Source: CAWHYG01 sp963833505
GTDB taxonomy: Bacteria > Eisenbacteria > RBG-16-71-46 > CAIMUX01
Direction: 5' to 3'
Assembly: GCA_963833505.1 (NCBI GenBank)
Contig: CAWHYG010000008.1
Location: forward strand, 248,001 to 312,000
Length of the DNA: 64,000 nt
Below are positions 17,158 to 26,088 of the stretch, in pieces; the stretch's first letter is position 1; each line of letters starts with the position of its first letter. Both the position numbers and the translations under genes were made by a program. The notes under the pieces were generated by a model, which was given only the letters and a program-made list of their open reading frames with translations, was not told the origin of the DNA and ran no database searches.

Positions 17158-18213
17158 GTGAAGGTCCTGGTCAGCGGATCGCACGGACTGATCGGCTCGG
17201 CGGTAATTCCGAGCCTGATCGCTGACGGCCACCAGGTCGGCCGACTGATTCGCGCGGCCGCCACGGGACGAGGGGAGGCCACCGGTCGAAGGAACGCCGC
17301 CGGGCGACGGGACGCATCGCCCCCGCCGGGGGCGCTTCGCACCGGCGGGAACGGACCTTCCGGCAATGCAGGCAGAAGCGCCGAGCCGGCGTCAAACGGA
17401 CCTGCCGGCGTCACCGGCAGATCCGCCGTGCCGGCCTCGAACGATGCTTGCTGGGATCCTCTCGCCGGTACGATCGATGCCACTGCTCTCGAAGGCGTCG
17501 ATGCCGTTGTCCATCTGGCGGGCACACCGATTGGAGAGGGCCGATGGACGCCTCGGCGAAAGACCGAGATCCTCTTGAGCCGGACGCGCGGCACGTCTCT
17601 TCTGGCGGACGCCATCCGCCGGTGCGCAAGGCCTCCGGCCTTCCTCTGCGCCTCCGCGGCCGGCTATTACGGCAGCCGGGGCGATGAAGTCGCGACCGAA
17701 GAGACGCCGCCGGGCCGGGGCTTTCTCGCGAACGTGGCTCGGCAATGGGAAGAAGCCGCGGTTCCCGCGCGCGCCACGGGCGGCCGCGTCGTTCACCTTC
17801 GACTCGGCGTCGTGGTCTCGCCCCGCGGGGGAGCGCTGGCGCGGCTCCTTCCATTGTTCCGGCTCGGGCTGGGGGCGCGCTTCGGCGATGGTCGCCAGTG
17901 GATGAGCTGGATCGCTCTCGCCGAGATTCCCGAAGTCCTTCGCTTTCTCCTCGAACGGCCCGATCTCGACGGCCCGTTCAACCTCACCGCGCCTTCGCCC
18001 GTGACCAACGCGGATTTCACCCGGGCTTTGGCGCGTTCCCTTTCCCGTTCGGCCCGTCTGGCCATACCCGGAATCGCGCTCCGTCTCCTCCTCGGCGAGA
18101 TGGCGGACGAGATGCTGTTGAGCGGCGCCCGGGTGTTGCCGGCGCGGCTGCTCTCTTCGGGATACCGGTTCCGCTACCCGGACCTGGATCGGGCGCTCAA
18201 GCGACCCGGATGA
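17158..18213 (+). CDS. YfcH/TIGR01777-type NAD-dependent epimerase-like protein
   Basis: 351 residues from GTG at 17158 with GGGAGG 10 bp upstream. KVLVSGSHGLIGSAV is the Rossmann nucleotide loop (GxxGxxG). AVVHLAGTPIGEGRW, SAAGYYGSRGDE and FNLTAPSPVTNADF match the TIGR01777 (YfcH, plant SulA/GC1) family, whose substrate is unsettled. About 65 residues between LIRAAATGR and DPLAGTIDA are repetitive (ATGRGEATGRRNAAGRRD, then a 15-residue unit twice) and replace a short loop. Its stop overlaps the next start (ATGA). Confidence 0.85.
   Translation: MKVLVSGSHGLIGSAVIPSLIADGHQVGRLIRAAATGRGEATGRRNAAGRRDASPPPGALRTGGNGPSGNAGRSAEPASNGPAGVTGRSAVPASNDACWDPLAGTIDATALEGVDAVVHLAGTPIGEGRWTPRRKTEILLSRTRGTSLLADAIRRCARPPAFLCASAAGYYGSRGDEVATEETPPGRGFLANVARQWEEAAVPARATGGRVVHLRLGVVVSPRGGALARLLPLFRLGLGARFGDGRQWMSWIALAEIPEVLRFLLERPDLDGPFNLTAPSPVTNADFTRALARSLSRSARLAIPGIALRLLLGEMADEMLLSGARVLPARLLSSGYRFRYPDLDRALKRPG
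17255..17450. repeat. In-frame 18-bp and 45-bp repeats in the YfcH-like gene
   Basis: A six-codon unit (ATGRGE/ATGRRN/AAGRRD) is followed by a 45-bp unit (GGCAG at 17371 and 17416). All periods keep the frame. Confidence 0.8.
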
Positions 18214-19337
18214 ACCTCTCGACGAAACATCCGGGCGGCGGGCTTGACCGGGTGGTGAGAGCCGCCGGCTACATCTTCGGCGATGCGCTGGAAGAGCGCC
18301 TGGCTCGGCTGCGCCGGGCCGGCATGACCCGCCGCGAGATCGGACGTTCGCCTGAGGGCCGGCCGATCTTCGTCTACGACTTTGTTGCCGCGGGCGGGAC
18401 CCCGCCCCTCGAATCGGCGGCACGAACCGATCGGGGTTTGGCGGGTCCCGGGTCCGGCTTGCCGGAAGCCCCTGGCACCGCCTCCGCGCGATCGAGTCTG
18501 GACCACGCCGGTGGCACAGTCCTTCTACTCTCGCTTCTACACCCGATGGAGTGGATCGGACTGGAAGCCAACCTCGCGCTCTTGGAAACCTGGCTCGTCC
18601 CCGACCCGAAGCCGCGGCGCAAGGAACCAGGCCGGCCCTCAAGCTCAACCGCGGAACCAGGGACGGAGAGCCCGTCGGGCGCGCCGCAATCCCGGCCGCG
18701 GAAGATCCCGGCGCGCATCAGCTCCATCCCCATCATCAATCCCGACGGATTCGCCCGGGTCGAAGAAAGCCTCAGGATCGGCCGTATCCGCTGGGTTCGC
18801 GGCAACGCCCGCGGGGTCGATCTCAACCGCAATTTCCCGGCGGGATTCCGCCGGCGTTCGCGCGTGCTCGACTTCTGGCCGCTCTACCGGCCGGGGGGAA
18901 CGCCGCTCAGCGAGCCCGAGACCGCCGCCACGGCGGCCTGGGTGCACGAGGCGCTGCCGGCGGTGACGCTCTCCCTCCATTCCTTCGGACGCTGGATCTT
19001 CTACCCCCCGGCCGCCCGCTATCGGCCGGATGCGCGCACCATCGTCCACCGGGATGCCGCCCGGGAGGCTCTCGCGGAACATCGCGGATCCTACCGCGCG
19101 GGCCAGCTCGGGCACTGGAGCCCCTTCTTCCGTGCTCACGGGACCGAGATCGATTTCGCGGCCGAGGCGACCGGCGGGCTCGCCTACCTGGTCGAGCTTT
19201 CACAAAACGGGTTTGGGGGTTGGGGAGCGCGCAGGCTCCTCCACCCGTTCTTCACGTTCAACCCGCCGGACCCGCGGCGTGAGCTGGAGATGATCCTGCC
19301 GGCCCTCCGCCGATTGGCGGAAACCGCGGCAGGCTGA
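18210..19337 (+). CDS. M14-type zinc carboxypeptidase-like protein
   Basis: 375 residues; the start overlaps the previous stop (ATGA). Zinc ligands fit HPMEW (HxxE) near residue 111 and SLHSFG further on. INPDGFARVEESLRI, RGNARGVDLNRNFP and the late VELSQNG segment (candidate catalytic Glu) complete the M14 pattern. No signal peptide, so it may trim muropeptides in the cytoplasm, in keeping with the nearby MurNAc-salvage genes; that is inference. It carries two linkers not expected in the fold, one (residues about 60-100) aperiodic and one (near 130-165) with a 30-bp repeat (GGAACCAG at 18623 and 18653). Confidence 0.78.
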   Translation: MNLSTKHPGGGLDRVVRAAGYIFGDALEERLARLRRAGMTRREIGRSPEGRPIFVYDFVAAGGTPPLESAARTDRGLAGPGSGLPEAPGTASARSSLDHAGGTVLLLSLLHPMEWIGLEANLALLETWLVPDPKPRRKEPGRPSSSTAEPGTESPSGAPQSRPRKIPARISSIPIINPDGFARVEESLRIGRIRWVRGNARGVDLNRNFPAGFRRRSRVLDFWPLYRPGGTPLSEPETAATAAWVHEALPAVTLSLHSFGRWIFYPPAARYRPDARTIVHRDAAREALAEHRGSYRAGQLGHWSPFFRAHGTEIDFAAEATGGLAYLVELSQNGFGGWGARRLLHPFFTFNPPDPRRELEMILPALRRLAETAAG

Positions 19338-19390
19338 GCGCCCGCGGCTGACAACGGTTCCGCGGCGACTCTCCGCCGCTCCGGCCGCGG

Positions 19391-19687
19391 CTACACGTGT
19401 CCCCCCGGGTCGATGATGATGACGGCCATGGTTCCGACCGCCGGCTGCTGATCGAAATCCACCAGCGCGGAACACAAGTGCGGGCCCGCCGGCAGGGATC
19501 CCGGCGCGAGATAGGCGGGCCGGTTGGGGTCGACGGGCATCGGGGCGCATCCTTGTACATAGACGGTGCCCGTTCTCTCGTTGATCCACCAGGTGATCCC
19601 AACCGCCCACGAGACCCGGAGGACCGGGGGCGTCATCGTCACGGTCCGTCCCGTCACTTCGATCGTGAAACCGGGGTTGCTGCTCAT
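19391..19687 (-). CDS. Small hypothetical protein
   Basis: 98 residues, beta-rich (FTIEVTGRTVTMTPPVLRVSW, GTMAVIIIDPGG), no signal or membrane segment. ATG preceded by AAAGGAAAGGGACAC. I do not recognise the family. It converges on the M14 gene, 53 bp between stops. The next gene upstream on the same strand is the Ser/Thr kinase, which ends about 100 bp away. Confidence 0.55.
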   Translation of the reverse strand: MSSNPGFTIEVTGRTVTMTPPVLRVSWAVGITWWINERTGTVYVQGCAPMPVDPNRPAYLAPGSLPAGPHLCSALVDFDQQPAVGTMAVIIIDPGGHV

Positions 19688-19790
19688 TCGAGTGTCCCTT
19701 TCCTTTCGTTTCGCCGTCCCGTAACCTGCCGAATGCTCCCTTGACCGGCAACCGTCATCCCGACGTCGCGCTCGATCCGCGGCCCCGCAT

Positions 19791-22625
19791 CTACCGCCGC
19801 GCCTGCGCCGTATCCCCGACGATCCGTTGGAATTCCGGATCGGCCACCAGACCGCGCATGGCCGGGTCCCGGCGCCAACGATCGATCGTACAGCCCGCTT
19901 TCACGCCTCGCCGGACCATCTCAAGCGCGAACGCGCGTTCCTTCAAGGTCTCGTGAACCGCCGCCGCGTACACCAGGACTTCCGGATCTGCCGGCGAGAG
20001 CTTCAGCGCGTCCGTGAGACAGCGACGTGCCTCGCCCTTTTCGCCGATGGCCGCATGGTACTGGGCGAGGTTCGCCAGCGTCAACGCGCCCTTGGGATTG
20101 ACCGCCAGCTCGGATTCTCCCAGCGCGATCGCCCGCCGGTAGGCGCTGTCGGTGGATGCGCCGCGTTCCGGCGTCGCGGCCAGGCTGGCGGCCAGGCTTC
20201 CCCAGACCCGGTAGTCGTGATCGTCGAGTCTGAGCGCCGTCCGGTAAGTGCGAATGGCATCGGCGAGCCGGTCCTCCGACCGGTAGAGCGTCGCCAGATT
20301 CGTATAGGCCGGATAATTCGGACGAACCGCGATCGATCGTTCATAGGCCCGGACCGCCTCGTCGGTCCGGCCCATGAGCTGCAGAACGGCGCCGACGTTG
20401 GCATAACCCCGGGCGTCGTCCGGGGTAAGCGCCACCACTCGCTGGAAGCATTCCAGGGCCTCAGGCAGCCGGTCGTGCCGGGAGTAGAACGCGCCTCGCT
20501 GGGCGTGCACCAACCAGTCGGTCGGCCGCAGGCGGGCCGCTCGCGCGAAGGTCGAGTCGGCTCCGGCCACGTCTCCCTGTTTCTCATCCAGAAGGGCGAG
20601 GCCGACCATCGCGCTCACCTGTCCGGGATCGATCGCGAGCGTGCGCTGAAACTCCCGGATGGCGTCATCCGGTCGCCCCGTGCCGTCATAGATGTGGCCG
20701 AGACTGATGTGCACTTCGGCGCGATCGGGATCCTGGTCGCGGGCTTGGATCGACACCTCTTCGGCCCGCCGGGCCAGGCTCGGATCCTTGGTCTCGACAT
20801 ATTCCTTCCAGTAGGTCTCGCCCAGCGCCGCCAGGGAGAGAGTGAAACGGGAATCCAGGGCCAGCGCCTTCTGGAAGAGACCGGCCGCGATCTCGAGCTC
20901 CTGCCGGTCTCTGGGCTTCTGAAGATAGCCGAGCCCCTCGACGTACTGATCGTATGCTTCGGCGTTCGCGGTCGGAGGCTCGCCGGCCAGCGCAAACCCG
21001 TGGCTCTGCCCCCCAGTCAAAGCGCGGGCGACGCGCCCGACCACTTTGTCCTGGAGGGCGAACAGGTCGCGGGCCGGGCCTTCGATCACGCCGCCGGCCA
21101 GACTCGTGTGCCGATCGCGGTCCACCACCCGGTACGTGATCCGGAGGCGATCCTGAGACCGCTGGACCGAGCCGTCCAAGGCCAGACCCGACCCGATGTC
21201 GGCGTTCGGCTCGAGCACGAGGATTCCCGGTTGGCCGGCCAGTCGCGAACGGATCGATTCCGCCAGCCCTACGGCGAAGAACCGGTCGGCCGGCTCGGGG
21301 CTCAAGCTCACGAAATCGGTCACGGCAAGCGGGCGATGGCCGGCCGCGACCGAGCGATGCCAGGGAAGCACGGCCCGGGCCACCCATGCGCCGGTTGCGG
21401 CGACCAGAAGGGCTGCGCCGATGAGCCCGATCGTCAAGCCGCGACCGCCGAAACGACGTCCGCTCCGATCGCGACAGCGGCGGATCTCGCGGAGAAGGGC
21501 AGCGGCGCTCAACGGCCGCCGTTCCGGATCCTTCTCGAGCATCCGCAGGATCAGGGCGTCCACCGAAGCGGGGACCTTGGGATTGATTGTGCTGGGCGCG
21601 GGGGGCCGATGCTGCAGGATCGACCGCCGGAGCTCGGCCGCGCTTGTCCTCCAGAAGGGGTGCCGGCCGGTGGCCATCTCGTAGAGGATGATCCCGAGCG
21701 AGAAGATGTCGGCTCTCGTGTCCGGCTTCCCTCCGAGCAGGACTTCCGGAGCCGCGTAGGACAGGGTCCCGCCCTGAAAGCGCGGCACCAGTTCATCCAT
21801 GTCCACGGTCGGAGCATCAGTCGGTTTCCCGGCTTCCCCCGCTGGTCGGGTATCCAGCTCAGGGTCCAGCTGACGAACGGAGGTGTCGGCCTCCGACGCG
21901 GCCGGGCTCAGCTCGGCCGGCCGGGCTGAACCTCCCACCCGGCGGACCCTGGCCAGGCCGAAATCCAGGATGACCGCGTGGCCGGAAGGGGAAACGAAGA
22001 TGTTCTCCGGTTTGAGATCGGAGTGGACGACGCCCATCCGCTCTGCGGCTTCCAGCGCCCCCGCACACTCCTCGGCCAGGGCCAGCGCCTCCTCGATCGA
22101 GAACGGACGGCGCAACCGCTCCCGAAGGGATGCGCCATCGGTCAGCGCTTCGACGAGGTAGGCCTGGCCGCCGTCTTCCAGCACGTCGAAGACCGGGATG
22201 ACCGCAGGATGCTGCACGCGGGACGCGGCGCGCGCTTCGGCCAGCAGCGCCTCGCGCCGCGTGTCATCGGCAGCGGCCGCGGTTCGGATCTTCTTGAGCG
22301 CGACCCGGCGTCCGATCAGCGTGTCCCACGCCCGGTAGACCTCGCTGGTGCGGCCTTCGCCGATCTTCCCTTCGATCCGATAGCGTCCGACCATCGGCCC
22401 GGCGCCGGTCGTCGTCCCGTCCGGACCCGCAGGGGTTGGCGCTCCCGCAGAGGGTTCTCCGGCGGCGCGCCGATCCAAGGGCGCGCGCGGCGTTTCGCTG
22501 CCATCAAGATCTTCCGTCAAAGAGACCTCCGGCGTATGCAGCGGCCGCTGTTCGCCGATCCGGTTCCGGGTTCCACTCTCTGATCCTGGATGACGGCCTG
22601 GCTTCCGGAACAAGGACCTCAGCAC
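19791..22625 (-). CDS. Membrane Ser/Thr protein kinase with TolB-like and TPR domains
   Basis: 944 residues. Kinase domain about 85-385 (GEGRTSEVY, ALKKI, HSDLKPEN, DFGLAR, APEVLLGG); one membrane segment near 400-425; then a TolB/FlgO-like domain (FAVGLAESIRSRLAGQPGILVLEP, DGSVQRSQDRLRITYRVVD), then about seven TPRs. Such proteins phosphorylate cytoplasmic targets, with the extracytoplasmic part acting as sensor or scaffold. Odd points: HSD replaces HRD before the catalytic loop (non-RD type), and about 60 residues rich in Ala/Pro/Asp are inserted in the activation segment between DFGLARVRR and GGTLSYAAPE. The first 80 residues are low-complexity, so the true start may be later. Confidence 0.85.
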   Translation of the reverse strand: MLRSLFRKPGRHPGSESGTRNRIGEQRPLHTPEVSLTEDLDGSETPRAPLDRRAAGEPSAGAPTPAGPDGTTTGAGPMVGRYRIEGKIGEGRTSEVYRAWDTLIGRRVALKKIRTAAAADDTRREALLAEARAASRVQHPAVIPVFDVLEDGGQAYLVEALTDGASLRERLRRPFSIEEALALAEECAGALEAAERMGVVHSDLKPENIFVSPSGHAVILDFGLARVRRVGGSARPAELSPAASEADTSVRQLDPELDTRPAGEAGKPTDAPTVDMDELVPRFQGGTLSYAAPEVLLGGKPDTRADIFSLGIILYEMATGRHPFWRTSAAELRRSILQHRPPAPSTINPKVPASVDALILRMLEKDPERRPLSAAALLREIRRCRDRSGRRFGGRGLTIGLIGAALLVAATGAWVARAVLPWHRSVAAGHRPLAVTDFVSLSPEPADRFFAVGLAESIRSRLAGQPGILVLEPNADIGSGLALDGSVQRSQDRLRITYRVVDRDRHTSLAGGVIEGPARDLFALQDKVVGRVARALTGGQSHGFALAGEPPTANAEAYDQYVEGLGYLQKPRDRQELEIAAGLFQKALALDSRFTLSLAALGETYWKEYVETKDPSLARRAEEVSIQARDQDPDRAEVHISLGHIYDGTGRPDDAIREFQRTLAIDPGQVSAMVGLALLDEKQGDVAGADSTFARAARLRPTDWLVHAQRGAFYSRHDRLPEALECFQRVVALTPDDARGYANVGAVLQLMGRTDEAVRAYERSIAVRPNYPAYTNLATLYRSEDRLADAIRTYRTALRLDDHDYRVWGSLAASLAATPERGASTDSAYRRAIALGESELAVNPKGALTLANLAQYHAAIGEKGEARRCLTDALKLSPADPEVLVYAAAVHETLKERAFALEMVRRGVKAGCTIDRWRRDPAMRGLVADPEFQRIVGDTAQARR

Positions 22626-22765
22626 TCGGTCGGGCCGGCGCGCCCGGAATCTAGCACTCTCGGACGCTCCCCGGCAACGGAGGTTCCTTCCGGAGGCCGG
22701 ACGCTTGCTCGTTCGCCCGTCTCAGGGCCCCCGGAAGCGCGACCATACCGGATAGAGGCGGTGGC

Positions 22766-22850
22766 GGCCGGCCGTGCGATGGGACTACGGTCGCCGGACC
22801 GCGGCCGGCCGTGCGCCGGGTCTACGGTTGCCCGGACGGCGACCCGTCGT
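22766..22850. repeat. 37-bp tandem repeat at the 3' end of the membrane glycosyltransferase gene
   Basis: GGCCGGCCGTGCG begins units at 22766 and 22803, with a decayed third copy running into the last codons of the gene that ends at 22822. Period not a multiple of three; it straddles a stop codon. Confidence 0.7.
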
Positions 22851-25005
22851 GCGCGACACCTCCTTCGGGCCGGAACTCCAGCACGTAGGTGAAGGGATCC
22901 CGGAGCTGAAAGACGATGTTGAAGAAATCCTGCCGCTGGTCGAGCGCCGGTTGAAGGTATCTTCCGATGTCGTCGTAGGGCAGCGAGGGAAGGACAACAT
23001 GCGTGGCTCCATGTTCCCGGAAGAACTGGATCATCCGGTCCGGGTCCTTCTCGCGCGGAAAGCTGATCGCGCGGCGCCCGGCAACGAACTCGACGAACCC
23101 CGGTTTGCGGTCGACCACCACGGCGTCCGCCGGAGTCTCGGCGCCAATCCAATGGAGCGCCTGGAAGTAGTGATCCCACACCGGTGGATAGGCGCCGGTC
23201 TCGTCCTTGTAGAAGTACAGGTTGCGGGCGCTCAGGATCACCAGCAGTCCCAGGACGATCCGGCGGGTCCACATCCACGAGCGCCTCGGGGACGACTCCT
23301 GCGGCCCGAGCCCGCCCCAGCCCTTCCACCAGAGAAGGGACAAGAGCGGCACCACCGGAACCAGGAACCGGCTTCCGGTCCAGATCAGCGGCCAGAGGCA
23401 GCACAGGACCAACGTCAGCGCCGTCACGGTCGCGACCGGGTCGGCGCGGCGGAGGCCCTTTCCCAGCCCGATCGCCAGCGGAACCAGGAGGGGAATGCTG
23501 ATGAAGGCCGGAAGGAACGCATACCCGGGCGCCGTATAAGTCGAGTGGTAGATCGCCGGAAAGACGGTCGAGGGGATCTCCTGGACGAAATAGAACCGGG
23601 CGTTCTGGCTTAGACGCCGGAAGAACGAGGCCGCGGTCAGCCGGCCGAATTCGGGATAGTACGGGTTGACCAGCAGGAGTTGACGGAGGTAGGGATTGCC
23701 CCCGGGCGTGGCCAGCGACCGAACCAGCCAGGGCAGCCCCAGGACCGCCAGGCACACGACGAGCGCCCCGGAATCGCGCCGGCGGCGAAAGAACCAGAGC
23801 GACGCCAGGATCCCGACGGCCAGGGCCGCGCCGGCGCTGCGGGTGTAGAAGGCGGCGCCGATCCACAGAGCCAGCCACCACATCCGCCGGCTTTGAAGCG
23901 CTTCCCGGAAGCTGGACTCTGGATGGGCCGTTCCCTCCCTCTGAGCAGGCCATTCACCCTTTGCCCCCGTGGCCTCGGGGATGGACAAGCCTCCTTCGAA
24001 AAGCCGGTCGAAGGCATCGACCGCTCCGAGCAGGAAGAAGAGATACGGGATTTCACTCATCGTGTAGTGGGAATACTCGACCACCGGGATGAGCGTGGCG
24101 GCGATCCAGAGCACCCAGGGTCCCGACCTGCCATCGCATCTCCGTCGCACGATGCGCATCAGGAGCAGGATCGAGCCGATGGAAAGGACAAGCACAAGCA
24201 GCTTCTGGGGAATCAATCGCATCCCGGCGACGAGCTGGACCGCCGCGAGCAGGAGCGGAAAAAGCGGAGGGTACTTGTCCGACGACCAGAGCTGGCCGTG
24301 TCGCGCCGCTCGGGCAAGGAACATGTAATCGACGTTGTCGCCGTTGATATACAAGCGCGGATCGAAGGTGGCCGCGATGGCGACCGCCGCCAGGATGCCG
24401 GCCAGGATCCATGGGTTGATCCGGGCGGCCTTGAGCCCGGCCGGACGGGCTGGATCGGGGCCCGTGGGGCCCGACCGCCTGCGCCCAGCCGAACCGGACG
24501 TTTCGCGGCTGGCTGATCCGGAAGCTCCGCCGCCGGCGGAGCCCGACGGCCCGCGCCCAAACCGACCGGACGTGTGTCGGCTGGCTGATCCGGATGTTCC
24601 GCTACGGGCGGAACCCGGCAGCCCGCGCGCGCCGACGTCCGCCGACCCGCCGCTGCGGTCGGGTCCGGATTTCCGGCTTTGGTTGGTCAGGTTTGTCCGC
24701 CTGTTCCCCGAGAGCTGCTTCCCGGACGCCGGTTCAGATCGACCATTTGTGATCTCCAACGCGCCTGTGACCCGATTGCCCCCGTTCGATGCGCCGGCCA
24801 AACCGCCACTTCCCCGCCAGGGCGCCCTGGACCGGGTCCGGATCCGTATTACCGGGGTCTTCCACACGAAAAGATAACCCGACTGCGAGCTTTGGGAAAC
24901 CAGAGGCGCGCAGGGATGGTAAACTGGAATGTAGTTGGGAAGGCCCTCGGAGTTGTGATCCCTCCATCGAAACCGACGAACCTCGCACATCTCAGCCGAT
25001 CTCAT
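22822..25005 (-). CDS. Polytopic ArnT/GT39-like glycosyltransferase with repetitive N-terminus
   Basis: Up to 727 residues. From about residue 195 there are some ten hydrophobic segments. An early acidic loop (LYINGDNVDYMFLARAARHGQLWSSDKYPPLFPL) resembles the catalytic Asp/Glu loop of lipid-linked-sugar (PMT/ArnT/GT39) transferases, and the C-terminus is a soluble periplasmic tail. The donor would be a polyprenyl-phosphate sugar; the acceptor is unknown. Residues about 105-190 are Gly/Ser/Arg repeats (72-bp unit, two copies). The start is uncertain: the ATG at 25005 has no ribosome site and the first 80 codons look like promoter DNA. The true start may be a TTG near 24759 or lie within the repeats. 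Confidence 0.75.
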   Translation of the reverse strand: MRSAEMCEVRRFRWRDHNSEGLPNYIPVYHPCAPLVSQSSQSGYLFVWKTPVIRIRTRSRAPWRGSGGLAGASNGGNRVTGALEITNGRSEPASGKQLSGNRRTNLTNQSRKSGPDRSGGSADVGARGLPGSARSGTSGSASRHTSGRFGRGPSGSAGGGASGSASRETSGSAGRRRSGPTGPDPARPAGLKAARINPWILAGILAAVAIAATFDPRLYINGDNVDYMFLARAARHGQLWSSDKYPPLFPLLLAAVQLVAGMRLIPQKLLVLVLSIGSILLLMRIVRRRCDGRSGPWVLWIAATLIPVVEYSHYTMSEIPYLFFLLGAVDAFDRLFEGGLSIPEATGAKGEWPAQREGTAHPESSFREALQSRRMWWLALWIGAAFYTRSAGAALAVGILASLWFFRRRRDSGALVVCLAVLGLPWLVRSLATPGGNPYLRQLLLVNPYYPEFGRLTAASFFRRLSQNARFYFVQEIPSTVFPAIYHSTYTAPGYAFLPAFISIPLLVPLAIGLGKGLRRADPVATVTALTLVLCCLWPLIWTGSRFLVPVVPLLSLLWWKGWGGLGPQESSPRRSWMWTRRIVLGLLVILSARNLYFYKDETGAYPPVWDHYFQALHWIGAETPADAVVVDRKPGFVEFVAGRRAISFPREKDPDRMIQFFREHGATHVVLPSLPYDDIGRYLQPALDQRQDFFNIVFQLRDPFTYVLEFRPEGGVAHDGSPSGQP
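24494..24640. repeat. 72-bp in-frame repeat with conserved hairpin
   Basis: CCGGACGT opens units at 24494 and 24566. Unit one contains a perfect palindrome built from GCTCCGCCG and CGGCGGAGC. In unit two the arms read GTTCCGC and GCGGAAC, a paired C-to-T / G-to-A change that keeps the stem. It encodes a Ser/Gly/Arg-rich segment. Confidence 0.8.
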
Positions 25006-25032
25006 TGACAGGAATCAAATTCGGCTCAGAAT
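25005..25032 (+). promoter_or_regulatory. Predicted sigma70-type promoter of the Ton operon
   Basis: TTGACA at 25005-25010, 16-bp spacer, CAGAAT at 25027-25032 (4 of 6), in AT-richer DNA about 46 bp before the lipoprotein gene start. Confidence 0.45.
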
Positions 25033-25078
25033 GGTGGCGTATAGAAGGGATCCTCGGTTGCCGACCTGAAAGAAAGAG

Positions 25079-26047
25079 ATGTCTAGGCGGTTGAATCAGG
25101 GACCGGCCCGCGGCCAAGGATGGATTCTCGGCGGGATCATGGTCCTGACGTGCTTGACCGGGTGTTCCGGAGGCGCCGGTCCCATGGCGCGGCTCAAGGC
25201 CCGGATTGAGCTCAAGAACGGTAACTTCGCTTATCTTGCCGGCCGCTACGATGCCGCCATTCATCGATACGACAAGGCCTTGGCTTATGTCCCCCAACTC
25301 GCGCCGGCTTGCCTGAACCGGGCTTACAGCCAGGAGGCCCTCTTCCGGCTCAGCTCGGGCAAGGAGGAACGCCGGAAGCTCGCGATGGACGCGGTGGCCT
25401 CATTCCAGGCGTATCAGAGCCTCCTCGAGAACGGCGCGCTGGGTCTGGATGCGAAAGCTCCGGACGCTCAGCGGGTCGAAGAGCACATCTTGACCCTCCT
25501 GGTCGATTCCGGACAGGCCGACCAGGCGGTTGCCCATCTGGAGGGGCGCGTGACCCGGAATCCGCGCGACACCTCCGCGCTGGAGATGTTGAGCCGGCTG
25601 GAGATGGAAGCCGGCCGTCTGGACCGGGCGATGGACTGGCAGAGGAAGCGCGTGGCGGTCGAGCCGGACAACCCCGACGCCCAGTACAGTCTGGGCGCCT
25701 TTACCTGGCTCCGCTCCTACCGGGACGCGAGCCTGGATCCGACGGGACGGAACGCGCTGCTGGACGAGGGAATGACGGCCCTCCAGCGGGCCCTGCAGCT
25801 TCGCCAGGACGACTTCGAGACCTTGATCTACATCAACCTTCTCTACATCGAGAAGGCCAAGTGCGCGCACGGGGATGCCGAACGCGCCGCCTTCGAGGCC
25901 CAGGCCAAGACATATCGGGACCGCGCGCTCGCCTCGCGCAAGTCGACGACCGAAAGGACCTCCGACGCGCCGGAGACGAATCCGGCGCCCTCGGGAGGCC
26001 AGGGAAGCGAACCGCAGCCGTCGCCGCCGGCTGCCAAGACGTTGTGA
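25079..26047 (+). CDS. TPR lipoprotein, first gene of the Ton operon
   Basis: 322 residues. The signal peptide ends in the lipobox LTGC (Cys 29), so it is probably an inner- or outer-membrane lipoprotein. The mature part has TPR helices (YDAAIHRYDKALAYVP, DQAVAHLEGRVTRNP, LDRAMDWQRKRVAVEPDNPDAQY) and a Pro/Ser-rich tail. The ATG follows GAAAGAAAGAG. TonB starts 41 bp after its stop. A scaffold for the TonB-ExbBD machine is the likely role. Similar TPR lipoproteins accompany ExbB/ExbD-like motors in gliding clusters of Myxococcus, so a motility-type motor is an alternative. Confidence 0.82.
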   Translation: MSRRLNQGPARGQGWILGGIMVLTCLTGCSGGAGPMARLKARIELKNGNFAYLAGRYDAAIHRYDKALAYVPQLAPACLNRAYSQEALFRLSSGKEERRKLAMDAVASFQAYQSLLENGALGLDAKAPDAQRVEEHILTLLVDSGQADQAVAHLEGRVTRNPRDTSALEMLSRLEMEAGRLDRAMDWQRKRVAVEPDNPDAQYSLGAFTWLRSYRDASLDPTGRNALLDEGMTALQRALQLRQDDFETLIYINLLYIEKAKCAHGDAERAAFEAQAKTYRDRALASRKSTTERTSDAPETNPAPSGGQGSEPQPSPPAAKTL

Positions 26048-26088
26048 CCGCCACCAAGATGCTGTGAGGAGTTCCAGGAGACCCACGG

